From: UBA11740 sp035635855
GTDB taxonomy: Bacteria; Acidobacteriota; Blastocatellia; Pyrinomonadales; Pyrinomonadaceae
Length of the DNA: 64,000 nt
Direction: 5' to 3'
Assembly: GCA_035635855.1 (NCBI GenBank)
Contig: DASQAF010000029.1
Location: forward strand, 230,289 to 294,288
In this document: positions 19,100 through 27,619 of the stretch, one piece after another
Layout of the letters: each line of letters starts with the position of its first letter
How positions within the stretch are numbered: position 1 is the first letter of the stretch
The notes under the pieces: model-generated
The model's input: the letters and a program-made list of their open reading frames with translations, nothing else
What the model was told of the DNA's origin: nothing
Database searches by the model: none
Program-made: the position numbers and the translations under genes

Positions 19100-19531
19100 A
19101 TGGCTGATCAAGAAACCAAGATCAATTTACAGTGGACAATACTTCTTGTGCTCTGTGGATTAGCGGTTCTCGCCATTGGTTATTATTTCTTGATTGAATT
19201 GCCACGATATAATAGCGCCTTGTTGGATTTGGAACGTCAGAAATTCGAAGTGGCAAAAAAGGAAAAGGAAGCCGCGGAAGAGGAAAAAAAGGCAAAGGCC
19301 GAGGCTGAAGGAAGAGCCAAAGCGCGTGCGGAGCAACAAGATCAGGAGAAGCAAACAGAACTCGAGAAAGGTATAGATGATGCGGACGATCTGTACTGGC
19401 AACATGTGAAACTGAATGGCCAGCCTGTCGAGGGCAAACCAGGCACGTACACTGCACCGCGTTGGGTCTGGGATGACGCTGACAAGAAAAAGAAGACTAT
19501 TATTGACGCTTGTTACAAGAAGTATCGCTAA
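19100..19531 (+). CDS. Membrane-anchored coiled-coil protein, unknown
   Basis: 143 residues. One N-terminal membrane helix (about 12-33) is followed by a highly charged Lys/Glu/Ala coiled coil (about 42-92, e.g. 'KKEKEAAEEEKKAKAEAEG'). A compact C-terminal part is rich in Trp and Lys ('PRWVWDDADKKKKTIIDACY'). No family is recognised. GC is lower than in neighbours. It precedes the selenoprotein candidate by 70 bases on the same strand and may share a transcript. Confidence 0.6.
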   Translation: MADQETKINLQWTILLVLCGLAVLAIGYYFLIELPRYNSALLDLERQKFEVAKKEKEAAEEEKKAKAEAEGRAKARAEQQDQEKQTELEKGIDDADDLYWQHVKLNGQPVEGKPGTYTAPRWVWDDADKKKKTIIDACYKKYR

Positions 19532-19601
19532 TCTGAACGGTGGCGATGTTAACGAATTTACGTGGATTCTGTCTGCGCAACCTGAAAAGAGGTATTGAAA
19601 C

Positions 19602-20168
19602 ATGCTCGTCAATTGGAATAAAGACGTGGACGCCGCGCTGGCCGAAGCAAAAGCTCAGAACAAGCCTTTGTTAATAGATTTTTCTGCCGCACCTGCCTGA
19701 GGCGCCTGTGCTCGGCTGGAAGCCGAGTCATACAGCGACAAAGAGATCGCAGACTTCATCCATCAAAACTTTGTGCCGCTCGAAGCTCACATCAAAGAGC
19801 ACCCGGCGTGGTTCCATCGCTTTGACGCACTTTGGACCCCGACCATCCTCGTCATGGATGCGGATGGTGTCGAGCGTTCGCGCATCGAAGGCTATCTGCC
19901 GAAGAATTGGTTTCGCGCGCGTTTGGAAATGGGTCTGGGACGCGTGGCCTTCATGCACAAGAAATGGGCGGACGCCGAGAAGATCTATGCCGGCGTGGCG
20001 GAGAACTATGCTGACACTGCCGTTGCCGCGGAAGCGATCTACTGGCGCGGAGTGAGCCACTACAAAGCTACAAACGATCACACCGTTCTGGGCGAGGTCG
20101 GCATAGAGTTGGGAGCGAAATATCCCGACAATGAATGGACCCTGAAGAGTTTGCCGTGGGCGCATTGA
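19602..20168 (+). CDS. Thioredoxin-fold selenoprotein candidate (UGA at codon 33)
   Basis: 188 residues if TGA at 19698-19700 is read as selenocysteine. The ATG at 19602 has AAAGAGG 9 bases upstream. The N-terminus reads 'NKPLLIDFSAAPA-U-GAC', so the TGA takes the first position of a thioredoxin CxxC motif (U33-G-A-C36), exactly after the 'DFSA' strand. The same frame continues without a break into 'RLEAESYSDKEI', 'FVPLEAHIKE', 'WTPTILVMDADG' (the cis-Pro loop) and a C-terminal helical TPR-like part ('DAEKIYAGVAENY', 'EAIYWRGVSHY'). A SECIS-like hairpin starts 5 bases after the TGA. Ordinary gene calling would keep only the fragment from about 19773. The likely role is a cytoplasmic thiol/selenol oxidoreductase. 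Confidence 0.82.
19706..19735 (+). promoter_or_regulatory. Candidate bacterial SECIS element
   Basis: The upper stem is CTCGGC (19711-19716) paired with GCCGAG (19722-19727), with apical loop TGGAA, which has G at its second position. The lower stem is CTGT (19706-19709) with ACAG (19732-19735), separated by a small internal loop. The apical loop begins 16 bases after the TGA, within the known bacterial SECIS spacing. It lies within the coding region, as bacterial SECIS elements do. Confidence 0.75.
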
Positions 20169-20175
20169 GAATTAG

Positions 20176-20259
20176 CCGCGGATGAACGCGGATCGACGCA
20201 GATAAGAGAACCCACTAATGCTATTGATTGATCCGCGTGAATCTGCGTTAATCCGCGGC
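20176..20259. repeat. Inverted repeat between convergent genes
   Basis: The left arm, about 20176-20205, has CCGCGGATGAACGCGGAT words. The right arm, about 20231-20259, is the complementary GATCCGCG...TTAATCCGCGG. It fills the gap between the selenoprotein stop and the mutL stop and could end transcription from both sides. This word family is found dispersed in many phyla. Confidence 0.65.
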
Positions 20260-22263
20260 CTAAATTCTATGAAAGCCTTTCAGAATATCCTGCATCGCCA
20301 GACGCAGAATCACCGGGCGTCCATGTGGACAAGTTGTCGGCGACGATGTCGTCAGCAGACGATCGATCAACCACCGCATCTTTTCCGGCGCCAGCGGCAT
20401 GTTCACTTTGATCGCCGCATGACAGGCAAGAGACGCGGCAATCTCATCGCGTAAAGTCGCCCGCGCCGCGCCGCGCTTCTCGGCATCGACAGTGTCGAGC
20501 ACCTCAGCCAGGACGTTGCGCGCTTCACTCGCGGGTAAATCCGCGGGCGTGGATTTTATCGCGACCGTGCGGCCCGACAATCTCATTAATTCAAAGCCGT
20601 AAGCTTCCAGCTCTTCAGCCGCGACATCGAAGGCCGCTGCCTGCGCCGGAGTGAGATCGAAGGTCTCTGGAATCAACATCTGTTGCGACTCAGCCCGCCG
20701 CGAAACTTCCAGCGCGCGATACTTATCGAACAAAACGCGCTCGTGCGCCACGTGTTGGTCGATGAGTAGTAAACCTTCATCATCAGTAGCGATGATGAAG
20801 CTTTCATCCAACTGCCCCAGGGGACGGATGTTAGAACCTACCGATTCCACCGCCACTTCGCGCACAAATTTGTATGCCGAATCGAGCGGCGGGAGTTCGG
20901 GAAACGCGCGCACATCGCTTTCCGTTTTCGCACGTTCTGTCACGCCAAAGTTTTCGGCTTCGACTCCCAATTCAGCCGTCGCAGCTAAACCAGTGGCAGC
21001 ACTCGGAGACGATGTGGCGGGAATTTGCGCCGCTTCGTCAGGGAAGGACTCGCGTTGCGGTGCGGCCGCGAAGGCAAAGCCGATTCGCTCCTGCTGTGGG
21101 CGTGGCCTTAAGACAAAAGCCTCTCGCGAAGTGGGCTCACCTTGGACGTTTGGAACGTTGCCGGTGCTTGCCTCGGCTGACTCGCTTGTGTCAGTGCCAA
21201 CGCCGGCGGTTGCTGTCGATGCGGCGTCACGGATGTCGGCGGCGGGCGCGTATCCGGCGCTGGCCAACCCATTGCGCACCGCTTCGCGGACCGAGTCGGC
21301 GACTGCGGCCGCGCGGCGAAAACGTACTTCGGTCTTGGCCGGATGGACGTTGACGTCGACTTCCTCGAGCGGCACCTCGATGAACAAAAGCGCGGCCGGA
21401 TAAACTCCGTGAGGAAGTATCGAGCGGTAACCTTCCGATAGCGCGCGGCCAATCAGACGGTCACGCACAAAGCGGCCATTCACGAAAAGAAACTGCGCAT
21501 CGCGGGAAGTGCGCCGCTCGCGCGGCGCTGAGACAAAACCCTGGACGCGAGCGATCTGGCCATACTGAGCCGGCGATTCAGCCTGGTTGTTCACTTCAAG
21601 GAGGCTGTCGAGGAACTGCGCGCCGAAAATCTGGTAGGCACGCTCGCGCAAATCCTGCGCGGGCGCGACTCGCAAAGTCTCGCGGCCATTATTCGTCAGC
21701 GTGAAAGCAATCTCGGGATGCGCCAGCGCATAATGCGTGACCAGATTGGTGAGGTGATAAGTCTCGGTCGCTTCCGAGCGCAGAAACTTTCTTCGTGCGG
21801 GCGTATTGAAAAACAGATCGCGCACGCCGATGGTCGTCCCGCGCGGGTGGGCCGCGTCTTTCACGTCACGCATGCGGCCGCCTTCGACGAGGACGCGCGT
21901 GCCGGCGGACGCCTCTTCCGTGCGGGTGATCAGCTCGACGCGCGCTACGGACGCGATTGAGGCCAGCGCCTCGCCGCGAAAGCCCAGCGTGGCTATGGCG
22001 TTTAAGTCTTCAGCGCGGGCAATCTTCGAAGTCGCGTGGCGTTCAAAAGCCAGGACTGCGTCATCTCGGTTCATCCCTTCGCCGTCGTCGGTAATCTTCA
22101 GCAGACGCCGGCCGCCGGCTTCGACGTCGATCACGATGCGGGTCGCCCCGGCGTCGATGGCGTTTTCGACCAACTCTTTGGCGACCGAGGCGGGACGTTC
22201 GACGACCTCGCCGGCAGCGATGAGATTGGAAATGTGATCTGGGAGAACGCGGATCTTGGACAT
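20260..22263 (-). CDS. mutL: DNA mismatch repair protein MutL
   Basis: 667 residues. The N-terminal GHKL ATPase shows 'ELVENAIDAGAT', 'DDGEGMNRDDAVLAF' and 'TLGFRGEALASIASVA'. A long low-complexity linker (about 340-470) leads to the C-terminal dimerisation/nuclease domain with 'DQHVAHERVLFDKY', 'ACHAAIK' and 'CPHGRP'. The nuclease motif DQHA-x2-E-x4-E is slightly altered (Val for Ala, Asp for the last Glu), so nicking activity is likely but not certain. MutL links mismatch recognition by MutS to strand removal. It is last in a minus-strand run dapA-like, bshC, mutL; 129 bp with a GTACTTAG-type inverted repeat separate it from bshC. Confidence 0.95.
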   Translation of the reverse strand: MSKIRVLPDHISNLIAAGEVVERPASVAKELVENAIDAGATRIVIDVEAGGRRLLKITDDGEGMNRDDAVLAFERHATSKIARAEDLNAIATLGFRGEALASIASVARVELITRTEEASAGTRVLVEGGRMRDVKDAAHPRGTTIGVRDLFFNTPARRKFLRSEATETYHLTNLVTHYALAHPEIAFTLTNNGRETLRVAPAQDLRERAYQIFGAQFLDSLLEVNNQAESPAQYGQIARVQGFVSAPRERRTSRDAQFLFVNGRFVRDRLIGRALSEGYRSILPHGVYPAALLFIEVPLEEVDVNVHPAKTEVRFRRAAAVADSVREAVRNGLASAGYAPAADIRDAASTATAGVGTDTSESAEASTGNVPNVQGEPTSREAFVLRPRPQQERIGFAFAAAPQRESFPDEAAQIPATSSPSAATGLAATAELGVEAENFGVTERAKTESDVRAFPELPPLDSAYKFVREVAVESVGSNIRPLGQLDESFIIATDDEGLLLIDQHVAHERVLFDKYRALEVSRRAESQQMLIPETFDLTPAQAAAFDVAAEELEAYGFELMRLSGRTVAIKSTPADLPASEARNVLAEVLDTVDAEKRGAARATLRDEIAASLACHAAIKVNMPLAPEKMRWLIDRLLTTSSPTTCPHGRPVILRLAMQDILKGFHRI

Positions 22264-22272
22264 AACTGGTAA

Positions 22273-22390
22273 TAGAACTTTGGACTTTGTACTTAGAGCT
22301 TTGTATTTCTCCAGCCACAGACTCGCTAACGTGCAGCATTACAACTGACGCGAGAAATCAAAGCACAAAGAACAAAGCGCTAAGAACTTC
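22273..22390. repeat. Inverted repeat between bshC and mutL
   Basis: The arms, around 22273-22305 (ACTTTGTACTTAGAGCTTTGT words) and 22358-22390 (complementary ACAAAGAACAAAGCGCTAAG), resemble the element at 15310-15416. They fill most of the bshC-mutL gap. Confidence 0.5.
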
Positions 22391-22392
22391 TT

Positions 22393-24078
22393 TCACAGAT
22401 AAACAATATGATGATCATTCGACCCCAGGTCGATGGCGCCGTAAATCCAATCGATCACATAGCGGCCATGGCGCGCCAGCATGGATGTGATATTGATGCG
22501 GCGCTCCTGCAAGGTCTTACCCGGGTAAAGCAGATCAAAAGCGCGCTCGATCTGGCGATGCACTGCTTCGTCACGTCCCATCTGGGCGCGTTGAAAGCGC
22601 GTGCGCAACCCATCGATCTGATAGTTGATCTTGCGCCGGCCTTTTTCCAAAGCCTCAGCCAGCGTCGGGTCGACGCGACGCAGTTGTTCTTGCAGACTAT
22701 CCAGCTCGTCATTGAAAGTCGTAGTCGTATGATCGAAAGCCTCTGAGGTTTCCTTGCCCAGGTACTCTGCGACCACGCGAGCGACGACGTGATCGACTCC
22801 GGCAAAGAAATCGATCAGGCGAATTCCGTATCGCTCCAGCGAGCGCCACGTGTGTTTCTCAACCATCGTCAGGCTCGCGCGGGGCAAAATCGGCGTCACC
22901 GGCCGATCGAGTATGCGATAGACCTCAGCGGTTTGCGCAAAATAAGCAATCTCTGCCGCGCCGCCGTAGTAAGCCACGGTCGGCAGCAGAAAATCCTGCA
23001 CCACTGCACGCAGAGTCACGTTCGGACTGAAGCGCTCCGGCTCGCGCAAGGCCCAGGCGGCGAGTTCCTCGGCCGAGTACTCCTTGCCGCCATCCTTCGC
23101 CTGATATTTGCCGCTGTCCGTTCGCGCCAGCGCATGACGCGCGCCATTCTGGTCATGCCAAAAAAGCGGGAACGAATTTTCTGACGGCGCGACCTGCGCG
23201 TGATAGCCGGCAGCTTCCAGCTCGCGGCTGCGATTGACGATGGCGTTAGCGATTTCGTGCGCGCGGAGCGCGGCTTGCGCGTAAAGCGGCGCAGCCAGTT
23301 GTTTCAGTTCCGAGTCGAGCGGATCCAGAAGTATCAGGCCCTGCCGGCTCGTTAGTTGAGACATCACCCGCGCGAACGCGTCGCCATAGGTTCGTCCCGG
23401 CTGGTATGCATCGCGCAGAAGCTTTGCGAGATCCTCGCTGAACTCTGTTTGCGGGAGCGCGCTAAGCAGATTCTGTATCGTTGCCTGCAGCGATTCATCC
23501 AGCATCACGCGACCAACCGGCAGTCCTTCCGGATGAAGTTCCGGTGGCGCGGAGACGCTACTGAACACGCAATCACGATTGATCAACTCGGCTTTCGCTA
23601 CTTCCGGAAAGTCGTGGTCCTCGGTCGCCATCCAGAATACCGGGACGGCTTTGATGCCGCGTTGGGACATGCACTCGGCGAGTTTGACGGCTGACAGCGC
23701 TTTGTAAATTGTGTAGAGCGGCCCGGTAAAAAGCCCGACTTGCTGGCCGGAAACCACTGCGATGCAATCGGGTTCGCGCAGCAGCTGAACGTTCGCGAGT
23801 GTCTTCTCGCTCGCGCCCCAGCGGAGATTCATTCGCTCGAGGGCATCGCAAACGGCCCCGCGATCCATTTTGTAGTTGGCCAGAACTCGTTCGCGTCGCT
23901 CGGTAACTTCATAGTGATTGCGGACAGCTTCGGGATAGAAGCGTCGCAGGGTAATGGGATCGTGCAGGTAGTCGAGAAATAGACGCGTTTGTTGGGGAAT
24001 CTGATCGAACGGAACCGCTTCAACGCGCAGTCCGGCCTGTTCGGGCGTGCTGTGACAGGCAGTTTCGGCGGTGCTCAA
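22393..24078 (-). CDS. bshC: Bacillithiol biosynthesis cysteine-adding enzyme BshC
   Basis: 561 residues. Signature stretches are 'VSGQQVGLFTGPLYTIYKAL', 'VPVFWMATEDHDFPEV' and a C-terminal coiled coil (about 440-520) seen in BshC structures. BshC adds cysteine to GlcN-malate, the last step of bacillithiol synthesis, and so points to bacillithiol as the low-molecular-weight thiol of this organism. The length agrees with the family (about 540). It starts 30 bases after the dapA-like stop, probably one transcript. bshA and bshB are not in the window. Confidence 0.93.
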   Translation of the reverse strand: MSTAETACHSTPEQAGLRVEAVPFDQIPQQTRLFLDYLHDPITLRRFYPEAVRNHYEVTERRERVLANYKMDRGAVCDALERMNLRWGASEKTLANVQLLREPDCIAVVSGQQVGLFTGPLYTIYKALSAVKLAECMSQRGIKAVPVFWMATEDHDFPEVAKAELINRDCVFSSVSAPPELHPEGLPVGRVMLDESLQATIQNLLSALPQTEFSEDLAKLLRDAYQPGRTYGDAFARVMSQLTSRQGLILLDPLDSELKQLAAPLYAQAALRAHEIANAIVNRSRELEAAGYHAQVAPSENSFPLFWHDQNGARHALARTDSGKYQAKDGGKEYSAEELAAWALREPERFSPNVTLRAVVQDFLLPTVAYYGGAAEIAYFAQTAEVYRILDRPVTPILPRASLTMVEKHTWRSLERYGIRLIDFFAGVDHVVARVVAEYLGKETSEAFDHTTTTFNDELDSLQEQLRRVDPTLAEALEKGRRKINYQIDGLRTRFQRAQMGRDEAVHRQIERAFDLLYPGKTLQERRINITSMLARHGRYVIDWIYGAIDLGSNDHHIVYL

Positions 24079-24108
24079 TTTCGGGATCGCTCCTAGAGGA
24101 GACTAATT

Positions 24109-25041
24109 CTACGCGTCGTGCGCTGTATGTGCCAGCGGTGACCCGGCGACGGAAGAGCCGGTCGCTGCGCTGATCAAGCGCTCAATCTCAGCCGTCGCAG
24201 TTTCGTTCGGCCTCTGCAGAGGTTGGCGCACGGCACCGCCGGCGAACCCGACCATCTCCATCGCCGTCTTCAGGCCGCCGATGCCGTACGTTTTAGTGAC
24301 CGCGCGAGCCAGCGGCGACAGCCTTTCCTGCAATCGCTTTGCCCGATCGATCTCGCCTTTCTCCACGGCCCGATAGATTTCAAGACATAGTTGCGGCACC
24401 ACGCACGCCACGGCCAGAATTCCGCCGCGCGCACCCGCCTGCAATGCTTCGCAAAGCACCGCGCCGTTTCCAATCATGACAGCGAAATCGTGGGGCGCGC
24501 GGCGCACTACTTCCGCAAGCTTCGCCACATCAGGCGAGCTGTCTTTGATGCCAATGATATTTTTGTGCTCGCTCAGGCGCGCCGCTGTCTCAGGTTCGAT
24601 CGTGATGCCCGTCAGATCGGGCATGCTATAGAGAATGATCGGAATTGGTGAAGCATCGGCAGCGGCGGTGTAATGCCTGACCAGCGCGTCCTGCGTTACC
24701 GCCGAGCGATAATAATGTGGAGTAATGACCAGCACGGCTTCGGCGCCGGCGTTCGCGGCGGTTTCAATTTCGCTAATCGTGCCGCGGGTGCTTTGCTGAC
24801 CGGCGCCCACGATAAAACTCATCGTCTCTGGCACGGCCCGCCGCGCGGTCTGGATCACCTGGACGTATTCGCGCTCATCGAGATTAACGCGCTCGCCGGT
24901 TGACCCAAGCACTACGTACCCGATCACACCGGTAACGTTCCACTTCTCCAGGTTGTTAGTGAAACTTTCGGCGTCAAAGTCTTCAGTTGGCGTGAAGGGC
25001 GTGGTTACCGGCAGGAGAATGCCGTCTAAGTTGATTGGCAT
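24109..25041 (-). CDS. Class I aldolase of the DapA/NanA family (HOGA-like)
   Basis: 310 residues, TIM-barrel. The phosphate-type loop is 'LGSTGERVNL' (GxTGE), the tyrosine motif is 'ILYSMPDLTG', and the Schiff-base lysine is in 'NIIGIKDSSPD'. DapA members have 'YNVP'; here 'YSMP' and the overall pattern recall 4-hydroxy-2-oxoglutarate aldolases, so a pyruvate-releasing aldolase is more likely than lysine biosynthesis. It heads the dapA-like, bshC, mutL run. A TTGCTT box upstream with a GATAAA-like -10 (minus strand, around 25060-25090) may be its promoter, weak evidence. Confidence 0.82.
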   Translation of the reverse strand: MPINLDGILLPVTTPFTPTEDFDAESFTNNLEKWNVTGVIGYVVLGSTGERVNLDEREYVQVIQTARRAVPETMSFIVGAGQQSTRGTISEIETAANAGAEAVLVITPHYYRSAVTQDALVRHYTAAADASPIPIILYSMPDLTGITIEPETAARLSEHKNIIGIKDSSPDVAKLAEVVRRAPHDFAVMIGNGAVLCEALQAGARGGILAVACVVPQLCLEIYRAVEKGEIDRAKRLQERLSPLARAVTKTYGIGGLKTAMEMVGFAGGAVRQPLQRPNETATAEIERLISAATGSSVAGSPLAHTAHDA

Positions 25042-25343
25042 GGTTGAAGATTAGGCTCGCGTCATTTTATCCATTCAGACGAGACTAAAGCAATCGCCTT
25101 ATGGAGTGGAGTTGGAGCGCGGACATCTTGTCCGCCAGAGTGCGCGAATATCCTCTTGAGGCGGCGGTCCCAACAAGATCTAAGCGTGCTCCGCCCGCTG
25201 GCGGACAGGATGTCCGCGATCCACTTCAAAGAAATCCAAAGCGCCGCCAAAGCCGGCGCACTCCAAACCTTCAGGTTGCGGCCCCCATCCCGCTCACCTA
25301 TAATTTGGGCGCGGTTTCATTTCCTGAGAGAGAAAAGAAATAG
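25042..25343. repeat. Divergent intergenic region with inverted repeat and panB promoter
   Basis: Between the divergent dapA-like and panB genes. Arms GCGGACATCTTGTCCGCC (from about 25118) and GGCGGACAGGATGTCCGCG (from about 25200) form an imperfect inverted repeat of a family that yields 'SADILSA' peptides when translated. The promoter for panB lies at 25276-25304. No gene is seen here. Confidence 0.55.
25276..25304 (+). promoter_or_regulatory. Promoter for panB
   Basis: TTGCGG at 25276-25281, a 17-base spacer and a perfect TATAAT at 25299-25304, about 40 bases before the panB ATG. Confidence 0.6.
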
Positions 25344-26231
25344 ATGCCATATCTAAAGCCTGAACGGCCAGAGAAGGTAACGGCGCCCTCTTTGAAAGCC
25401 AGCAAGGAACGCGGCGAGCGTCTGGTGTGTCTGACCGCCTACGATTACCCGACGGCGCGCATCGTGGATGAAGCCGGCATCGATATCATCCTGGTGGGCG
25501 ACAGCGTGGGCAATGTCGTGCTGGGTTACGGCAACACGGTGCCCGTCACGCTCGAAGACATTTTGATTCACGTGAAGGCCGTGCGGCGTGGTGTGCAACG
25601 AGCGCTGCTGGTGGCTGACATGCCTTACGGATCATTTCACACCGGCGCTGACGACACAGTGCGCGCGGCGCTGCGTCTGGTTAAGGAATCCGGCGCGGAA
25701 GCAGTGAAGCTGGAAGGCGGACAAAAACGCGTGAAGCTGGTGCAGCGCCTGGTCAATGAAGAGATTGCCGTCATGGGTCACATCGGTTTGACCCCACAGT
25801 CTATCAACCAGCTGGGCACTTATCGGGTGCAGGGAAAGACGGCTGATGCTGCCAGGCAACTGTTGGACGATGCTTACGCGTTGGAAGAAGCAGGAGCTTT
25901 CGCGATCGTGCTGGAGTTGGTGCCGCGCGAGATCGCGAGACTGATTACTGAAAGCATTAGCGTTCCCACGATCGGCATCGGCGCCGGCGTCCATTGCGAC
26001 ATCCAGGTTTTGGTATTTCACGATCTCGTCGGCATGGCCTTCGGCAAGCTGCCGCGCTTTGTGCGCGAGTATGCGAACCTGCGCGAGACGATTACCAGTG
26101 CGGTGACCCGTTGGGCTGAAGACGTGCGCAACGGAACCTATCCGGCCGATGCAGAGTCCTACGGTTTGCCCGCCGAAGCTGCGGAAGAATTGAAGATTGA
26201 GTTAGAGCACGCCAAGCTAAAACCTTCCTGA
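25344..26231 (+). CDS. panB: 3-methyl-2-oxobutanoate hydroxymethyltransferase PanB
   Basis: 295 residues. 'LVGDSVGNVVLGYGNT' and 'VADMPYGSF' hold metal and ketoisovalerate ligands, 'VKLEGGQ' and 'VMGHIGLTPQS' complete the TIM-barrel active site, and 'TIGIGAG' lies near the C-terminal face. The enzyme adds a hydroxymethyl group from methylene-THF to ketoisovalerate, the first step of pantothenate synthesis. AGAGAGAAAAG precedes the ATG. panC follows 68 bases later. panD is not here. Confidence 0.96.
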   Translation: MPYLKPERPEKVTAPSLKASKERGERLVCLTAYDYPTARIVDEAGIDIILVGDSVGNVVLGYGNTVPVTLEDILIHVKAVRRGVQRALLVADMPYGSFHTGADDTVRAALRLVKESGAEAVKLEGGQKRVKLVQRLVNEEIAVMGHIGLTPQSINQLGTYRVQGKTADAARQLLDDAYALEEAGAFAIVLELVPREIARLITESISVPTIGIGAGVHCDIQVLVFHDLVGMAFGKLPRFVREYANLRETITSAVTRWAEDVRNGTYPADAESYGLPAEAAEELKIELEHAKLKPS

Positions 26232-26299
26232 TAATTTGGTCATTGACTCATTGGTTCATTGACTCGATGGAAAAATGATTCAATGATTCAATCCTAATT
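26232..26299. repeat. Short repeat in the panB-panC gap
   Basis: The gap is made of CATTGACTCATTGG and complementary AATGATTCAATGATTCAATC words, a dispersed inverted-repeat family. Confidence 0.45.
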
Positions 26300-27178
26300 A
26301 TGGAAATCATCAATCGTCGCAAGCGCATGAGTTCGGTGGCGCGCAAACTGCGCCGCGAAGAAAACCGTACCATCGGATTCGTGCCGACGATGGGCGCGCT
26401 GCACGAGGGACATCTCAGTCTGGTGCATGAAGCGCGCGCAATGTGCGACATCGTGGTGGTTTCGGTCTTCGTCAATCCCGCGCAGTTTGGCCCGGCAGAG
26501 GATTTCAACGCTTACCCGCGCGATCTGACGCGCGACTCGGCGTTGATGGCTGAGTACAACGTCGATTATGTTTTCGCGCCCACGGTTGAAGAGATTTATC
26601 CGCCGGGCTTTTCCACCTACGTTACGGTCGCAGGCTTGTCCGAGGAACTCGAGGGCGCGTCGCGTCCGGGTCATTTCCGCGGCGTGACGACGGTGGTGGC
26701 GATTTTGCTGAATACGATTAAGCCGGATTTTGTGTTCTTTGGCCAGAAAGATGCGCAGCAGGCTGCGGTGATCAAAACGATGGTGCGCGATCTGGCTTTT
26801 CCTTCTGAGATAGTGGTGTTGCCGATCGTGCGCGAAGAATCCGGGCTGGCAATGTCATCGCGGAACAATTATCTGGGCCGCGAAGAGCGCAATGCCGCCG
26901 CCGTGCTGCATCGGGCATTGTCCACAGCCCGAGAAGCTTACGACGACGGGGAGCATAGCCCGACCCGGTTAATCGAGTTGGTGCGGGCGACGATCGAGCA
27001 GGAACCGCTGGCGCGTATCGATTACGTCAGCGTAAACGCCGCGGACACTTTCGAGAAGCTGGATAAGATTGACGAGCGGCCTGCGCTCCTGTCGTTGGCG
27101 GTGTTCATCGGTAAGACGCGACTTATCGATAACGTGGTATTGGGAAAAACGAAGAAGCAGGACGCGGCGGGGGCTTGA
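26300..27178 (+). CDS. panC: Pantothenate synthetase PanC
   Basis: 292 residues. The HIGH-type motif is 'MGALHEGHLSLV' (about 30-41). 'FVNPAQFGPAEDF' and 'FGQKDAQQAAVI' bind pantoate and ATP, and 'SSRNNYL' is the KMSKS equivalent. It condenses pantoate with beta-alanine using ATP. It follows panB on the same strand. The last codons run up to an inverted-repeat element at 27212. Confidence 0.96.
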   Translation: MEIINRRKRMSSVARKLRREENRTIGFVPTMGALHEGHLSLVHEARAMCDIVVVSVFVNPAQFGPAEDFNAYPRDLTRDSALMAEYNVDYVFAPTVEEIYPPGFSTYVTVAGLSEELEGASRPGHFRGVTTVVAILLNTIKPDFVFFGQKDAQQAAVIKTMVRDLAFPSEIVVLPIVREESGLAMSSRNNYLGREERNAAAVLHRALSTAREAYDDGEHSPTRLIELVRATIEQEPLARIDYVSVNAADTFEKLDKIDERPALLSLAVFIGKTRLIDNVVLGKTKKQDAAGA

Positions 27179-27211
27179 TGAAATTGAATCGAGCCGCCAA
27201 AGCGCGGCGAT

Positions 27212-27399
27212 AGCATAAAGCCTGGGGTGAAGCGAAGCGGAACCCCAGGATCGTTGGAGCGCGAAGAAAAAGCCCACGAGTGGGCGACAGCTTCGGCATG
27301 TTTATCGCAACGTCCGCGCTATCGCACGCTCCGCGCGCTTGGTTCTCTTACCTATCATTACCCTGGGGTTTCGCTTCGCTCCACCCCAGGCTTTATGCT
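27212..27399. mobile_element. 188-bp palindromic element with about 40-bp inverted arms
   Basis: The arms at 27212-27251 and 27360-27399 are reverse complements with about three mismatches (core AGCCTGGGGTGAAGCGAAGC). The centre of about 108 bp has no gene. It fills the gap downstream of panC and may form a terminator-like structure. Confidence 0.7.
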
Positions 27400-27433
27400 T
27401 GCACCCGCTACGCGGGTTTTTGGAAGAGACTCA

Positions 27434-27619
27434 ATGACGACAGCAAAAGAAGAAGCATTAGATTTAATTTCTGGCCTACCATTCGAAGCGACATGGCAAG
27501 ACATCATCTACTGCTTATCCGTTAGTCGAAAGATCGAAGACGGCATCAAAGCCGCGCAAGAGGGACGCACTGTTCCTCACGATGAAGTGAAGAGGCTCTT
27601 TGCACGGAACAATGACTGA
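27434..27619 (+). CDS. Small antitoxin-like protein
   Basis: 61 residues from the ATG at 27434. The pattern 'ALDLISGLPFEATWQDI' ... 'RKIEDGIKAAQEGRTVPHDE' ... 'KRLF' matches a widespread family of short proteins, often paired with RelE/ParE-type toxins, in which 'EGR.V.HEEV' is the toxin-wrapping tail. No toxin gene is nearby, so it appears orphaned. Its stop overlaps the start of the next gene by 8 bases, suggesting translational coupling with the iron-sulfur subunit gene. Confidence 0.55.
   Translation: MTTAKEEALDLISGLPFEATWQDIIYCLSVSRKIEDGIKAAQEGRTVPHDEVKRLFARNND

Noticed and set aside
20651..21403. 250-codon open frame opposite mutL
   Set aside because: Antisense to the low-complexity linker and ATPase part of MutL; Ser/Ala-rich with no motif.
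25101..25343. 80-codon frame 'SADILSARV' upstream of panB
   Set aside because: It is made of the inverted repeat and overlaps the panB promoter; no ribosome site.
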